Part shown: positions 38,301-49,353 of the stretch, one piece after another
Layout: each line of letters begins with the position of its first letter
Position numbering within the stretch: position 1 is the stretch's first letter
Assembly: GCA_036244855.1 (NCBI GenBank)
Contig: BQKZ01000706.1
Location: forward strand, 51,791 to 115,790
DNA from: Temnopleurus reevesii
Lineage: Eukaryota > Echinodermata > Echinoidea > Temnopleuroida > Temnopleuridae
Reading direction: 5' to 3'
Length of the DNA stretch: 64,000 nt
Translations under genes and position numbers: made by a program
Notes under the pieces: generated by a model
Seen by the model: the letters and a program-made list of their open reading frames with translations, nothing else
Databases searched by the model: none
What the model was told of the DNA's origin: nothing

Positions 38301-40504
38301 AAAAATACTTAAATATAGTTCAATCTCCTTTTTAATATCTGACCTAGATACATTGTACATGTATTCTATCCAGCTAACTCTTTCCAAGATTTTGCCAATT
38401 TTGTTTGTTTTTAGGAAATCAAAGAATTCATTCATACAGTTTATAATACTTCAGTATCCTTCAAATGTTCCAATTGTTGTTAACATTCATTCACATCTTC
38501 ATGAAATTATAAATGCATTAGCAAATAAGAATGCCAAACTCAGACAAATATATGTATTTTGCAATATCTATGTTAATGCCCATTCGTAAGGGTTTGCATG
38601 CCTCAGGGTAACAGTAAAGAACTTCACTTTTGCAAAACCTGTCCCATGGATGGGCATTCACCACTTCTTGCTTTATTCTTTTCTCTTCTCCTCTTTCCAC
38701 TTTTTTGTGTTTTACTGTGATACATTTGCCATTTTTACTTTTGCAAACTTTTTGATAGCTGAATAAATAATAACGATAATAATAATAATAATGATAATAT
38801 TCTGTATCAAACATTTGAGTCTTTCATATTCAGCCAAATCCAGATATCGATAGATTTATTGGGAAAATATCAATTGTTACTTGATGCACTATATGTACCT
38901 TAATGGTTATTTCAAATGCTACATGTAAGCACGTCCGGATATCGTTCTAGTACACAAAGCAATCTTGTATTGTTTACACTTCACATAATCACTTCCGTTC
39001 TCAAAAAACTAGCCATCGTGCTCTCCAATATGAACAACCGTAATGGCACGTATTATTTAAACCTTAGATGTCAATATAATTTTAATGTGTTAAAGGAGGA
39101 CTCCGGACCAAGAATTTCTTGCTCTGATTGAAAGCGCAAAAATCAGACAAACAGATGAAAAAAAGTTTGAGCGAAAACGGACAACAAATAAAAAAGTTAT
39201 GAATATTTGAAAAATATCTTAAGATTTTCAAAATAGTTATATTTTTNNNNNNNNNNNNNNNNNNNNNNNNNNNNNNNNNNNNNNNNNNNNNNNNNNNNNN
39301 NNNNNNNNNNNNNNNNNNNNNNNNNNNNNNNNNNNNNNNNNNNNNNNNNNNNNNNNNNNNNNNNNNNNNNNNNNNNNNNNNNNNNNNNNNNNNNNNNNNN
39401 NNNNNNNNNNNNNNNNNNNNNNNNNNNNNNNNNNNNNNNNNNNNNNNNNNNNNNNNNNNNNNNNNNNNNNNNNNNNNNNNNNNNNNNNNNNNNNNNNNNN
39501 NNNNNNNNNNNNNNNNNNNNNNNNNNNNNNNNNNNNNNNNNNNNNNNNNNNNNNNNNNNNNNNNNNNNNNNNNNNNNNNNNNNNNNNNNNNNNNNNNNNN
39601 NNNNNNNNNNNNNNNNNNNNNNNNNNNNNNNNNNNNNNNNNNNNNNNNNNNNNNNNNNNNNNNNNNNNNNNNNNNNNNNNNNNNNNNNNNNNNNNNNNNN
39701 NNCCCCCCCCCCCCTTCCCCTCCCTTTTTTTCAATTGCACTCAATACGTGCCTTCAGGGTTATTCATATCCTATAACTATAAGAACATCCGCGTAACAAT
39801 CTAGTACGGAAGTGATCTCGCGCAGTGTAAGCAATGCACATGTACTAGATTTGCCCCCTGATTTGAACAACTGTATAGGTATTTTTATGCAAGCTTAGGC
39901 TATGGGAGTGTGTTCTAAAAAGTGGTGACACGCCCCCTCCCTCCTTTCCCCATTTTTTTTTAATTTGATGTTAACTTAAAATAATAGGAGACTCAATAGT
40001 TCATTTATGATAAGCACCCATACACTAAACCTGGGTCAGCCTTATCCTACATGTACCTGCATGTACATTATATATCATGAAATGGAGCACAGGCATCAAC
40101 AATGAAAAAGGAGCTGTGCTAGAGCCTCCGCCTCAAGCTGCTCATGAGATGCTGAGCATCTAATGATCAATTCAAGCATAGTCAGACAGGAGAAATTCAT
40201 TCAATTTCCCTCATAAAACAGGAAAATCTACATAACAGGGGCAAGGTGTGTCTCCTCATATCAGACTTACATCACAAATTCAAGTAGATGCAGATTTGTT
40301 TGCATCAATTGCCTAAAGGCTAAAATATTCGATACTCACCAGATCAAGAACGGTGTCCACAATATCACGGTTCTCGATCTCGCCCACCTCAATCAGCCCG
40401 ATCAGCACACCAAACTTCATCTTTGCAGTCCCCGTCGATGGCATGTTTTTAGCTAGAATATCCTTCTTCGACGTTTCTGCTTCAACTGAAGCTTCTGATG
40501 CCAT
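29291..40504 (-). CDS. NBEA/LRBA-like: Neurobeachin/LRBA-family gene, first two coding exons (gene overview, incomplete)
   Basis: The two exons at 40504-40340 and 29395-29291 join in phase 0 to give 90 codons. The joined product reads through MKFGVLIGLIEVGEIENRDI, then TVLDL, then IVGGNFDLESNFIIQEPDNI and LLE-like VDMLEHCSVTLQ. This is the conserved N-terminal block of neurobeachin and LRBA (Drosophila rugose, C. elegans SEL-2). These are very large BEACH-domain scaffold proteins (about 2,900 residues in human) that bind PKA regulatory subunits and act in vesicle and receptor trafficking. Only the start of the N-terminal armadillo-like region is present; the concanavalin-like, PH-BEACH and WD40 parts must lie left of this window or in undetected exons. 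The intron is 10,944 bp with a clean GTGAGT donor and CAG acceptor. Invertebrates usually carry one gene equal to vertebrate NBEA plus LRBA, so the paralogue cannot be decided here. Confidence 0.9.
30826..31140. repeat. Polypyrimidine tract (TTTCTCTTTCTCCCTCTCCC)n
   Basis: About 310 bp, nearly pure C and T on the plus strand, in degenerate CTTTCTC units. It then fades into T-rich sequence to about 31420. Such mirror-type tracts can form triplex DNA. Confidence 0.9.
32681..32822. mobile_element. MITE family I, diverged copy
   Basis: Left end ACAAGTCAGGATTTTTTGCC and right end GAATGATTCTTGTTTGCACTGTA are inverse and match the intact copy at 48924. The interior AGAGATAACAGGT is shared. Confidence 0.6.
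35300..35520 (-). repeat. Interspersed repeat F, reverse copy
   Basis: Read on the minus strand it ends ATGAAATTCGCGAAAATAAA and carries ACCAAATTCACTGAATTTTA, matching 6350-6553 and 10540-10760. Confidence 0.75.
36147..36316. mobile_element. MITE family C, second copy, ending in poly-G
   Basis: Ends are GGGGCCCTGTTACATAAAG and, inverted, CCTTTATGTTCCGGGG. The right end runs into 16 or more G. Confidence 0.75.
36317..39085. other. AT-rich intron sequence with ACATGT palindrome clusters
   Basis: ACATGTACATGT-type runs occur at about 37064-37095 and 38188-38220. A short (AAT)n lies at 38768-38790. Nothing coding is recognised. Confidence 0.5.
39086..39246. mobile_element. Left part of a fold-back type element, cut by the gap
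   Basis: AAAGGAGGACTCCGGACCAAG start, then A-rich sequence with AAAAAGTTATGAATATTTGAAAAATA. It resembles the starts of family E but its partner end is missing in the N gap. Confidence 0.4.
39247..39702. other. Assembly gap, 456 N
   Basis: The right edge is a run of 12 C followed by CTTCCCC. The gap lies inside the NBEA-like intron 1. Confidence 0.99.
40340..40504 (-). CDS. NBEA/LRBA-like: NBEA/LRBA-like coding exon 1
   Basis: This exon has 55 codons starting at ATG 40504. In-frame TGA and TAA codons lie just upstream (within about 20 bases), so this is the first usable Met in this frame. The first ~28 residues are a polar, variable leader (MASEASVEAETSKKD...). The conserved block MKFGVLIGLIEVGE then begins at residue 29, and NRDIVDTVLDL follows. 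Human NBEA and LRBA have the same layout: a divergent leader followed by MKFAVL-GL--VGEVSNRDIVETV. The donor is CTG^GTGAGT, phase 0. The long open frame on the opposite strand here is a shadow. Confidence 0.93.
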
Positions 40505-42611
40505 CGCGTGGGTGGCAAGTTATCACAATCCAAGGAGAGATGATGCTAAATCCGCACAATATGATAGATATCCACAAAATTCCGGGAGCTATTCACAACG
40601 ATATTTTTATCGAGTGAACAGACTGGGAATTATAGCAGCCATCATCCGCATACACAGGTGTGTTTTGTTGCCGGTTTGCGGAGGTCAATTTATAATTAGG
40701 TCATTTAAATATAAAACGGGATGATAAATATCTTTATTACGTCAACAATCTTGTGAAATACATAAAATTAGGATTTTAGTATTTTACATTAGCTACTCAT
40801 TTATATTGATATCCCAATTCCGGTATTTATTCACAGAGGATAATCACTAGATTGGCATCAAAGTAATTTCTCTCGCCGTGACAAGAAAAGAGAAATATGG
40901 CGTACCCCACTTACGTTCTTCTACCATATAGTTGAGAGGGCAGTTTTCTTCTTCATAATGCATTTTCCAATTAACTTACACAATAATATAATCAAGTGTT
41001 TTAAGTTTTTAGAAAGAAAAATGCACATCCTATACATAATTACCTAAATAATTTCCATAACCACTACATGAGCTAGAAAATAATAAGACATTGGTAAGTG
41101 CTTTCTTAAAAGAAGGAAAATAAATTGACAAGTCGTGACTCAAAAGAAATAACATGCTCACAACAATAAACATTTTCATAGCGCCCTTCAGAAATTGAAA
41201 TATCAATATTTTGTAATCTACCTTTGATATATTACAACAATATAACTGTAAAATAGTTTGGTCTTTTAGACTGACTCAAATATACATTGTGGGTTTTTTT
41301 TATTATTTTTTTTCTAAACACTAATTTCTTTGCTTTCTCTTTTTCTTAACTTTGTTTGCCAATTTGATATGTGTATTTTTCATTTTTGCAAGAGTATCAT
41401 TATTTTAGGTACATCTATTCATCCCTACGTGTAATATTCAGTCGTAATATTCTTTAATATTCTGTAAAATTCTGTAATATTCAACCGTCCAACATATCTT
41501 ATGCTGATATGAAAATTGTATTATTTGAATACATTTCGTATTTTTAATATCCACTGGACTAATAATACTACAGTAATTATATGCATATTTTATCAAAAGT
41601 TTGCTTTGCTGTTTATCATACACACTATTCATAATAGGTATATAATGTATTACAGCTATTATGTCGATTTATTTGCTGTCTTACAATCAGTTTTGTTTTT
41701 CGATGTTTTTGATGTTCAATTTCTTTTTCAAAATCATAAACACATTTCTGAAATGTAAATACATTATAGGAGTGGACTTACGGTAAATATGTAGTTTAAT
41801 ATATCTCACCTTGTGAAAGTTTTGTAGCATACGGAATAACATGGATACTGCTTTTGAGAAAATGGAAATGAGAGCGAAAAGAAGGGGGTAATACTCTATG
41901 TAAAAAAAAAAGAAGAATATATAAAAAATAACCTTACTTAGGCTTTCCACAAAATCCATTTACCTGGTAGTCGTCTTTTATAATTGTAATTATTTTCTTT
42001 ACATCAGAGACATAAAGGAATTTAATTTTGAGGAATAAAAGGAGAAAATAACCCCTAGGTGTCCATTTGATTGAAGTAAAATGAAAATTTCACACAAAAA
42101 GTCTCATGTAAAGCAATGATGCCGAGGTACTGGCTCAGTCACTCTACTTGAATCAGAATTGCTCTCTAACGGTGTAAACCAATATTATTTATACAAATAT
42201 AAAATGCTTTTACTTCAAAATTTCGACTTGCTAATCATAACATAATGAGTAACTGAATTTGGGATGAATGTATATTGTGTTTGTTTTTTTTACATGAAAC
42301 AATAATGATTTGATTTTAAAATCATTTGACTGGGGGCGGAGGGTCAGAGAATGGGAATTTAAAAAAAATGGAGATAGATGATTATCAAACAAAGACGAAG
42401 ATATATCTTTATCGAAGTGAGTATTGGACTATCAAAGGAAAAATCAAATAATTTTGAGTACAATGAAAAAGGTGAGAGAATGTAAATTGTAAATATCATA
42501 TGATTCTTTGTTCTTATAAGTGCCACGCCCACCTACATGTATTGATTGCGCAATCCTCGAATCATGTGACTTGACTTATCGTGATATCGACACGAGTATC
42601 GATATTCAAGG
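40505..42611. promoter_or_regulatory. Head-to-head intergenic region between NBEA-like and acid ceramidase genes
   Basis: The two start codons point away from each other 2.1 kb apart, so both promoters and 5' UTRs must lie here unless non-coding first exons exist elsewhere. The 200 bp next to the NBEA-like ATG and the 130 bp next to the ceramidase ATG are less AT-rich than the middle (40740-42480). The middle is very AT-rich and shows no recognisable element. Confidence 0.6.
42545..42604 (+). promoter_or_regulatory. Ceramidase-proximal cluster of transcription factor motifs
   Basis: Within 70 bp of the ceramidase ATG are three perfect short motifs. A C/EBP-type palindrome ATTGCGCAAT lies at 42545-42554. 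An M-box/CLEAR-like E-box TCATGTGAC lies at 42562-42570, the type bound by MITF/TFE factors that control lysosomal genes. A DRE-like TATCGATA lies at 42597-42604. A CCACGCCC box lies slightly upstream at about 42523. Motif presence is seen in the sequence; function is inferred. Confidence 0.4.
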
Positions 42612-42725
42612 ATGTCAAAAGCGACAAGAGAAATCATCACTATGGACGTAAAAATCGTCTTAGCAAAGCTTAGTATGTTGTTATTGCTGACTCTCAGTAC
42701 AGTCAGTGCTCAGGATTTCCCACCG
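42612..42725 (+). CDS. ASAH1-like: Acid ceramidase exon 1 (signal peptide)
   Basis: This exon has 38 codons and ends CCG^GTAAGA in phase 0. Two in-frame Met codons exist, at 42612 and 42642. The second gives the more typical signal peptide: MDVK, then a Leu-rich core [10 protein letters not shown], then small residues VSA before QDFPP. The first adds ten polar residues. Cleavage is predicted after VSA. The start at 42612 is given because it is the longest; 42642 may be the true start. Confidence 0.8.
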
Positions 42726-45700
42726 GTAAGAAATTTCGTCATGAAATTTTCGTTCGTTTTCTTTGAAATGAATTATTTTGGCATAACATGGTTCTCCGAC
42801 GTCCGACCGAGCCTCGACTCGAGCTCGACCGCCGATTCTCCGGCTTTTTATCGACTTGGGTCGGGGAAGCTATGGGGGAGCTTTTCGAGGTGAGTCAGGT
42901 GACCGTGTGAGTTCTTGAGTGGCCCGGGTAGTTTTGAAAGTGGGTTTTGTAATTGTTGCTTCTACATCTACTTCCAAAAAGATACTTAGCAGGATCCATA
43001 AAGTCAGGATATAGTACTAAGGAAAGTTTGGAACATAATTATAATGTATAATGGGCCAGGCAGGGAAAAATAGAAGGAGCCAAAGTTTTTTTTTATAACC
43101 AAATGGCATTTAATGAAGACGGGCAAAGACAATTAAAGTGTTATGTTCGTGTAGATATTTGATTACAAATTGATGCAAATGATGGCGAAATTTGCAATCA
43201 ATTGAAAGTTGCACTTGCACTTGAATGGCATGCACTGATGCTGCTCAATGAAAACGAAGTAACCTTAAAGTGGAATGAAACCCTGGAATTAATTTGCTAT
43301 CAGTCGATGAAGAAAAATATGATGATCAAACTGAAAATTTGAGCTTAATTGGACAGTCCGTTCAAAAGTTACGAATTTTCAAAGTTTCAATTATCCCATG
43401 TCATGGGGATCCTTGAATTGGCAACGCTTAACAAATCTATGACGATATGCGGACAACTCTCCATTTATTTTGTACATGATTTTTTATAATTATGGAATTT
43501 GATTGAATATACCATAACTATTCAACATTATTCTTCCAACAATACTTGAAGAATTATCCAACACCTATAATACTGACGAGAAAAGGGAAAATTTTGTCCA
43601 CTTTTCTGAAAAAAGAAGAAATTGTTAAATTTTGTGTACAGAATGAATGGAGAGCTGTCCACAAATACGTCACAGATTTGAACGTAGACGACTAATAATT
43701 GGTCGGCGTTGCCGACTCGAGGATTCCCATGACGGGACATTCACTATAACTTTGTAAATTCATAACTTTTGAATGGATCGTCGGATTATGCTCAAATTTT
43801 CACAGTTGGTTCATTTTATTTTTCTCCATCTACTGAGAGAATATAAAATGCAGGGTTTCGTTCTTCTTTAAGATGAAAAATTGTTTTAATGCCATCTAGC
43901 TATCTGGGCCCAAATCAACAAACATTAACATTTGAATTCTGGGATTTTATTTTAGATAGTTCAAATGTTAATGTCTATTAATTTTAGCCAAAAGTTAGAT
44001 GGCATCAAAGTAGAAGTAAAACTTATGGAAAATATGTGTATCAATTTGCAACTGATTTGCACCTGATTGCCACTTTCGAGCAACACTTTCCAAAGTCAAA
44101 TAATATTACTAGAAATTTGCGTTCAAGTTAGACTGGTCCTTTTATTCATAGCAACACTGCCCATAGATTTGCATCTTCCAAAACACCTTTCAAACTTCTG
44201 CACAACACTTGTGTGACACAATGACATGTCCATGGCTATTAGTTATTGGCTTGTATGAAGAATTCATTAACAGGTATCCAAGGCCCGAAATAAAAATTTG
44301 CTAGTTGATAGTATGCCCAAAACCAACTCCCCTAAACAACCCATGACACATGACTAAAAAGGTATTTATTAATTTTTTATTTGTTAGATTTTTTAAATTG
44401 AACTTTGTCATAATAAATCAAATGACGACTTGATAGAATACGGTTTACCATTCATACGTTGCATTAATTCTTCAGGTAAAGATTACATAGCCAAATCCAC
44501 CAGCTTAGCCCCTTAGGCACTGCAAACACTAAAAAGCACACTCTGGCTATTGTGTGTACTCCCTGAGTTTACACTCAAAAGAAAACTTCCTATTGAGGTG
44601 TGCAGTTGTGCAAAAAATGCAAACAAAATCACTGACTTCATTCTAAGCATGCAATATCCCCTACATGACATTCAATTGCTCTAAAAATGACATTCTTGCA
44701 TCTTATTCTATTAAAAAAAAAAATTATGCCAATGACTGGCACATATGTGAGACAACATCTTGCCATTTTAGTTACGAAACTGAATGATGTTGAACAAGGC
44801 AGTGTTTCCGTTTTCTTACAGTTCACAGAGGATTGCCGATCAGATGCGTATCCACCCCCTGCAAAGGACAAGGTTGGGACGTAAGTCCTGAACCTTGATC
44901 AACCAGCTGAAGAGAGATGGACCGGCCTAGTCAAACCATTGGCAGACCAGGTAATACACTGTAGGAAAGAAAGTAAAAAATTACCTATTCACATTGAAGA
45001 ATGTTGATGATGTAAATTGTGTAATTCTGACCAGTCTATTGTAGTTGGAAGTTAGATAAACAGCTAAGTACTGTACTTTTTGTTGCTGTTGTTTTGTTGT
45101 TTTCTTTTGCATATATATGCCCTGTTATATTGCTTAGTTCGGGTATGAATTACCTCAAACTTGAGACTTTAAGCAGTATAACGCAGTCACAACATTTATT
45201 TAATTCATATAATACTGAAGCTGCTGGGTTCAGTTTGATGGTGTGACTTATCTATACCCAAGTTAAAGTCATTAAATTGAAAAAAAAACAGATGTGCTCT
45301 CAGATGGGACTTGATGGATTCTGTTGATGAAATTTGTCTTAATTGGGGAGGTATTCCGCTATTGGTCCTGTAACTGAAAAAGCACAATCCTCCGATTCTT
45401 GTTTTGTTCTGAACATATATTTTGATGTGATTGTTCAACAGATGAGACTGATGATAAAAGACATCACTGACCTGGTTGGAGTGTTTGTTAATGAGACAAA
45501 GGCAGTCAATATAGTCAATGAATTGATGGTAAGTACATCTTAATACTTACATGACCAGGGTTGCGTCTCATGAAGTTGTTTGTACAGGTATGCATGACTC
45601 TGCAAATGACTGGTGATCCCTTTTCACGTGCGATTCAGCAGGAGGAGTTTTCATTGATGGGAAGGGCCACTAATCGCTTTAGAGTTGTTCATAGATATGC

Positions 45701-48700
45701 CAACAGCTTTTTCAAACATAACCCTGGTGCTTGTTTATTAAAGCTGCTTGTAGACCCAGATGTGACTAGGTTAACACACAAAAAAAGGTCATGTGTAGAA
45801 TCATGCGTATAGTTGTGCGTACCTCTAAAACAGTTCTGTGAAATATAACCCAGCTCTCTCATAACTAGCATGTTCATTGTAAGTAATATTTGACTTAGAA
45901 AATGCACCAGTGTATAAGTACTACAGGCATAAATGACATGGGTACATATCAACTGATCTCTTGAATATTCCAAGTTATAGATATTATTGATTGTTGCAAA
46001 TCAATGAAATTCAAACCAGAGTTTACCTTCCTGCCTTTGGATTACAATAGTCTGGAAGTCAACATCTAGGTAGAAGTGTATCAATCAGTATTTTCACAAT
46101 ATATCAGTTATTTCAATTGCTTGAACAATAACATCGTCTTTGGAAAATCTTCCAATTGATTTTGAATACAAGATCACCGGAACAGATTTTGGAGGGGAAG
46201 TTAATCATTCAAAAATAAATGTTCTACAATCCCGCACTTTTTATTTTGTTTTATTTAGTAATCCACCATGATAGTCGGCTGTTGTAAATATTCCATCAGG
46301 GACTCGGAAAGTTAACACAATCCATGTCTTCTCAGTACACTTGTATCCCATTCTATCTCCTTATTCCAGGGTCCGATGGCAGATACTCTCCCTGAGCCAT
46401 ATCAAGGCGAGCTGAAAGGCATTTCCAATGCTACTGGCATTCCACTAGGTAAGTGCAACAATGCTGAAAAGTAAAAATCTATTGCTGATCTTGTCTCAAA
46501 ATTCTTTATCACTCAAAAGCTCATTACAGCCCAAGACGCCCTTACTTATTTTCATTCAAAATGAAGACATTTGGATTTTTTAGTCAGGAATGTTGGATTA
46601 TGGAAAGATAGCATGAGGAGCAATGGAGATAAGATTGTTCTGCATACTTGTATATTGTTATTGTTTGTATCATGCAAAACAAGTTATTTGTGTAATGCAT
46701 GTATTTGTAATCTACAAGGATGCCAGTTTTTCAACAAATACCTGAATATAGGCCTGGATATTTATTTTCAGGCGAATATGTGTACACAATAATATGTTCT
46801 AGATGATTTGAGGCCTCTGAACAATTCTAACTGGCATCCCTGAATCCAACAAGCATTTTTCTTGTGTGTATTGATCAGCATTTCCTGGGGGGGGGGGGGG
46901 GGNGATATTATTCAATTAATTATAGATATGGGAATATCAACAAGTTGGCCATTTTGTATTATTGTTTTTGTTTTTTAGGTGAAGTGGTGCTCTACAATTT
47001 ATTTTATGAAGTCTTTACTGTGTGCACATCAGTAGTTGCTCAGGATAAAACAGGTATTTAAATTATTTCAACAATATGTTGATTCGCTAAAGATATTTAG
47101 TTATTTATCACAAATAATCCAATTCCTTTCTATGAATTCATATACTAATTGAAAATTAAAGTGTAGCATAGTTTTCTCCAAATTAAATACTCTTTTATCC
47201 TCAAGATTCCTCAAAACATCAGTGAACACTGGTACTTTTATGATAAAAAAATTATTCCACTGCTCTATTTATCCAGATGTAACACCAATTTGTAGTCATG
47301 TGAAACTGCTTTCAAACTGCTTTCAAACACATACATTATCAGCATACCTATCACTGTATACCAATGATTCTTTGTGTTCATGTATCACCCTGATTTTTGT
47401 ATGCCAATGTCAGTACTCGTCTATTGCTGGTCAGTTAGTAAAACTACGGGTGCATGTTGTGCCACACGACAGTTGTCATTTTGCTCTTAGTAATCTTCTG
47501 CTCTGTGATGACACTCATTAGATGCCCCTATTCAGTTATTACTGTTGATAGATTAACTGATCTTATGATAACATTGCCCATGTTTATGTGATGAACGTTG
47601 ATCAAACTCTTAACTAGTCTGCATTAGATGACTCATGGTTTGGTGTTAGAAAATTAATTAATCAATGCATGATCTAGAGTCTGCAATCAGAGACAACCGA
47701 GTCCACTCATGTATTGAGCTTATGGAGCTTCACTATATGTTTAGTCTCAAAGTGCAGACTCTGCATTATGCATTATGAAAATTGCAAAACCAAAGCTAAT
47801 GGTCTGTACTCTTAGACTAACAATTTGTTTCCTTATCTTTTCATGATGATAGGAGATCTTTTTCATGCCAGGAACTTGGACTTCGGACTCTTCCTTGGGT
47901 ATGTATCTAACTCTAGGTTATCAAATCAATTATGTTTGCATATGTAGATTTGTTGTTTTGGGCCATCTATTTTGTTCAAGGTTAAAACAATGTGAACATA
48001 AAGGTATGGGTATATGTGTTTGCTTACTGTTTTGTTGTTGTGTTATATGTGAAGGGATAAAGAGTGTATATAAGTTACAGATCTGTACTAGTTTTGCCTT
48101 TGACACGAGAGGCGATGTCCAACGTATCATTCTCATATCATGTAATTGCCTTGTAAAGATTGCAATGCATTTCCCTTTTACCTGTAAATATTTCTTTTAA
48201 AATATCCAAAACAGGAATGCTGTACAAACTGGAGCAGAAACCAATCATGCATCATGCTGCCTAAAACAGTTTATTCTCTTCAAAATATGGTTTTCCAGAA
48301 TAACTTGTCTAAATGTATTTACCCAAAATTACAAAGCAGGATGTTTTCCAAGGTCCAATACGTTTTAATCATGAGTCATTGATATTAAAATAAATATGAC
48401 ACAAATGACTTATGAGCAGGAATGAATTATGGTTTATGTGAAACTACATATTTTCTTATTTATTTAAGTACAGCACGATTTGCAATTCCACAATCAAATT
48501 CCGCACTTTTCCACTCAGTTGATATGAGTAAAAAACGGAAAGATATATCAATAAATTATTAGAAACAGAACCATAATCTAATGCATTGCAGTTTGTGCCT
48601 GTTTCCTTTGACAAGCTTTCTCTATCAAATGACAATTAGGGTTTTGGGAGCTCTGATTTAAAAGAAGACTTCTAAATATTTTGACTGTGATATAGAATGA

Positions 48701-49317
48701 CATATCTTTTTTTCCATCTTCTTTATCTAATGTCTTGTTCTGTGTACACAGTTCATTTCAGTTCAGGTCAATGCCAGTAAGATGCCATCCAATATTAAAG
48801 GGTGTACCACAAAAAGGTGGCAGTATAATTGTGTTATTGTGCTCAGAATAGTTACAGAAATTCATGGAATTTGATTCTTCCTAATGAAAGATAATAGGCA
48901 AATAATATATTATCTGGTCAATACAGTGCTAGTCAGAATTATTTAATTAAATGATATCACTATAAAGCTCAGAACAGTAGGTATAGCCCAGCGATCCCAG
49001 TGTGACTCCATTGTTCTCAGCTTTGTAGAGATAACAGGTGACCAAATAATTCTGACTTGCACTGTATGAAATAAGTTATCTTTTTTTCCTGTAGCTGGGA
49101 CGCTAAGAACCAGACATGGGCCTTGACGGAGCGTCTGCGTCCATTGATCATCAATGTAGACTACCAACAGGGAGGCAAGACTGTAGCCAGAGGTGTTCAC
49201 TTTGCTGGATATGTAGGGATTATCACGGGCATGAAACCAGTAAGTAGATTTGACGTACGATGATGATGATGATGATGGTGATGATGATGGGGATGATGAT
49301 GATGATGATGATGGTGG

Positions 49318-49353
<36 letters not shown>

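Larger units (their letters stand above)
29396..40339 (-). other. Intron 1 of the NBEA/LRBA-like gene (10.9 kb)
   Basis: The intron is bounded by GTGAGT (40339) and ACAG (29396). It contains a polypyrimidine tract at 30830-31140, a mariner-type MITE at 32681-32822, a reverse copy of the GCGAAAATAAAACC repeat at 35300-35520, a MITE at 36147-36316, many ACATGT palindromes, and an assembly gap at 39247-39702. The rest is AT-rich sequence in which I recognise no exon. The subregion 34470-34600 is more GC-rich than its surroundings. Confidence 0.8.
44951..46369 (+). other. Acid ceramidase introns 2 and 3
   Basis: Intron 2 (44951-45441) is plain. Intron 3 (45529-46369) holds a complete 173-bp inverted-repeat element at 45555-45727 and a second half-element to about 45855. 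No other exon is seen. Confidence 0.75.
46449..49094 (+). other. Acid ceramidase introns 4-6
   Basis: Intron 4 (46449-46978) ends with a poly-G run and a single N at 46903. Intron 5 (47054-47852) shows nothing recognisable. Intron 6 (47899-49094) carries a mariner-type MITE at its 3' end. No extra coding sequence fits these phases. Confidence 0.75.

Noticed and set aside
40353..40724. 123-codon plus-strand frame
   Set aside because: Antisense shadow of the NBEA-like first coding exon, whose minus-strand frame matches the family and has a splice donor.
46864..47061. Frame starting upstream of ceramidase exon 5 through the poly-G run
   Set aside because: The first part is intron. Only the portion from 46979 is coding, and it begins after a clear TTTTTTAG acceptor.
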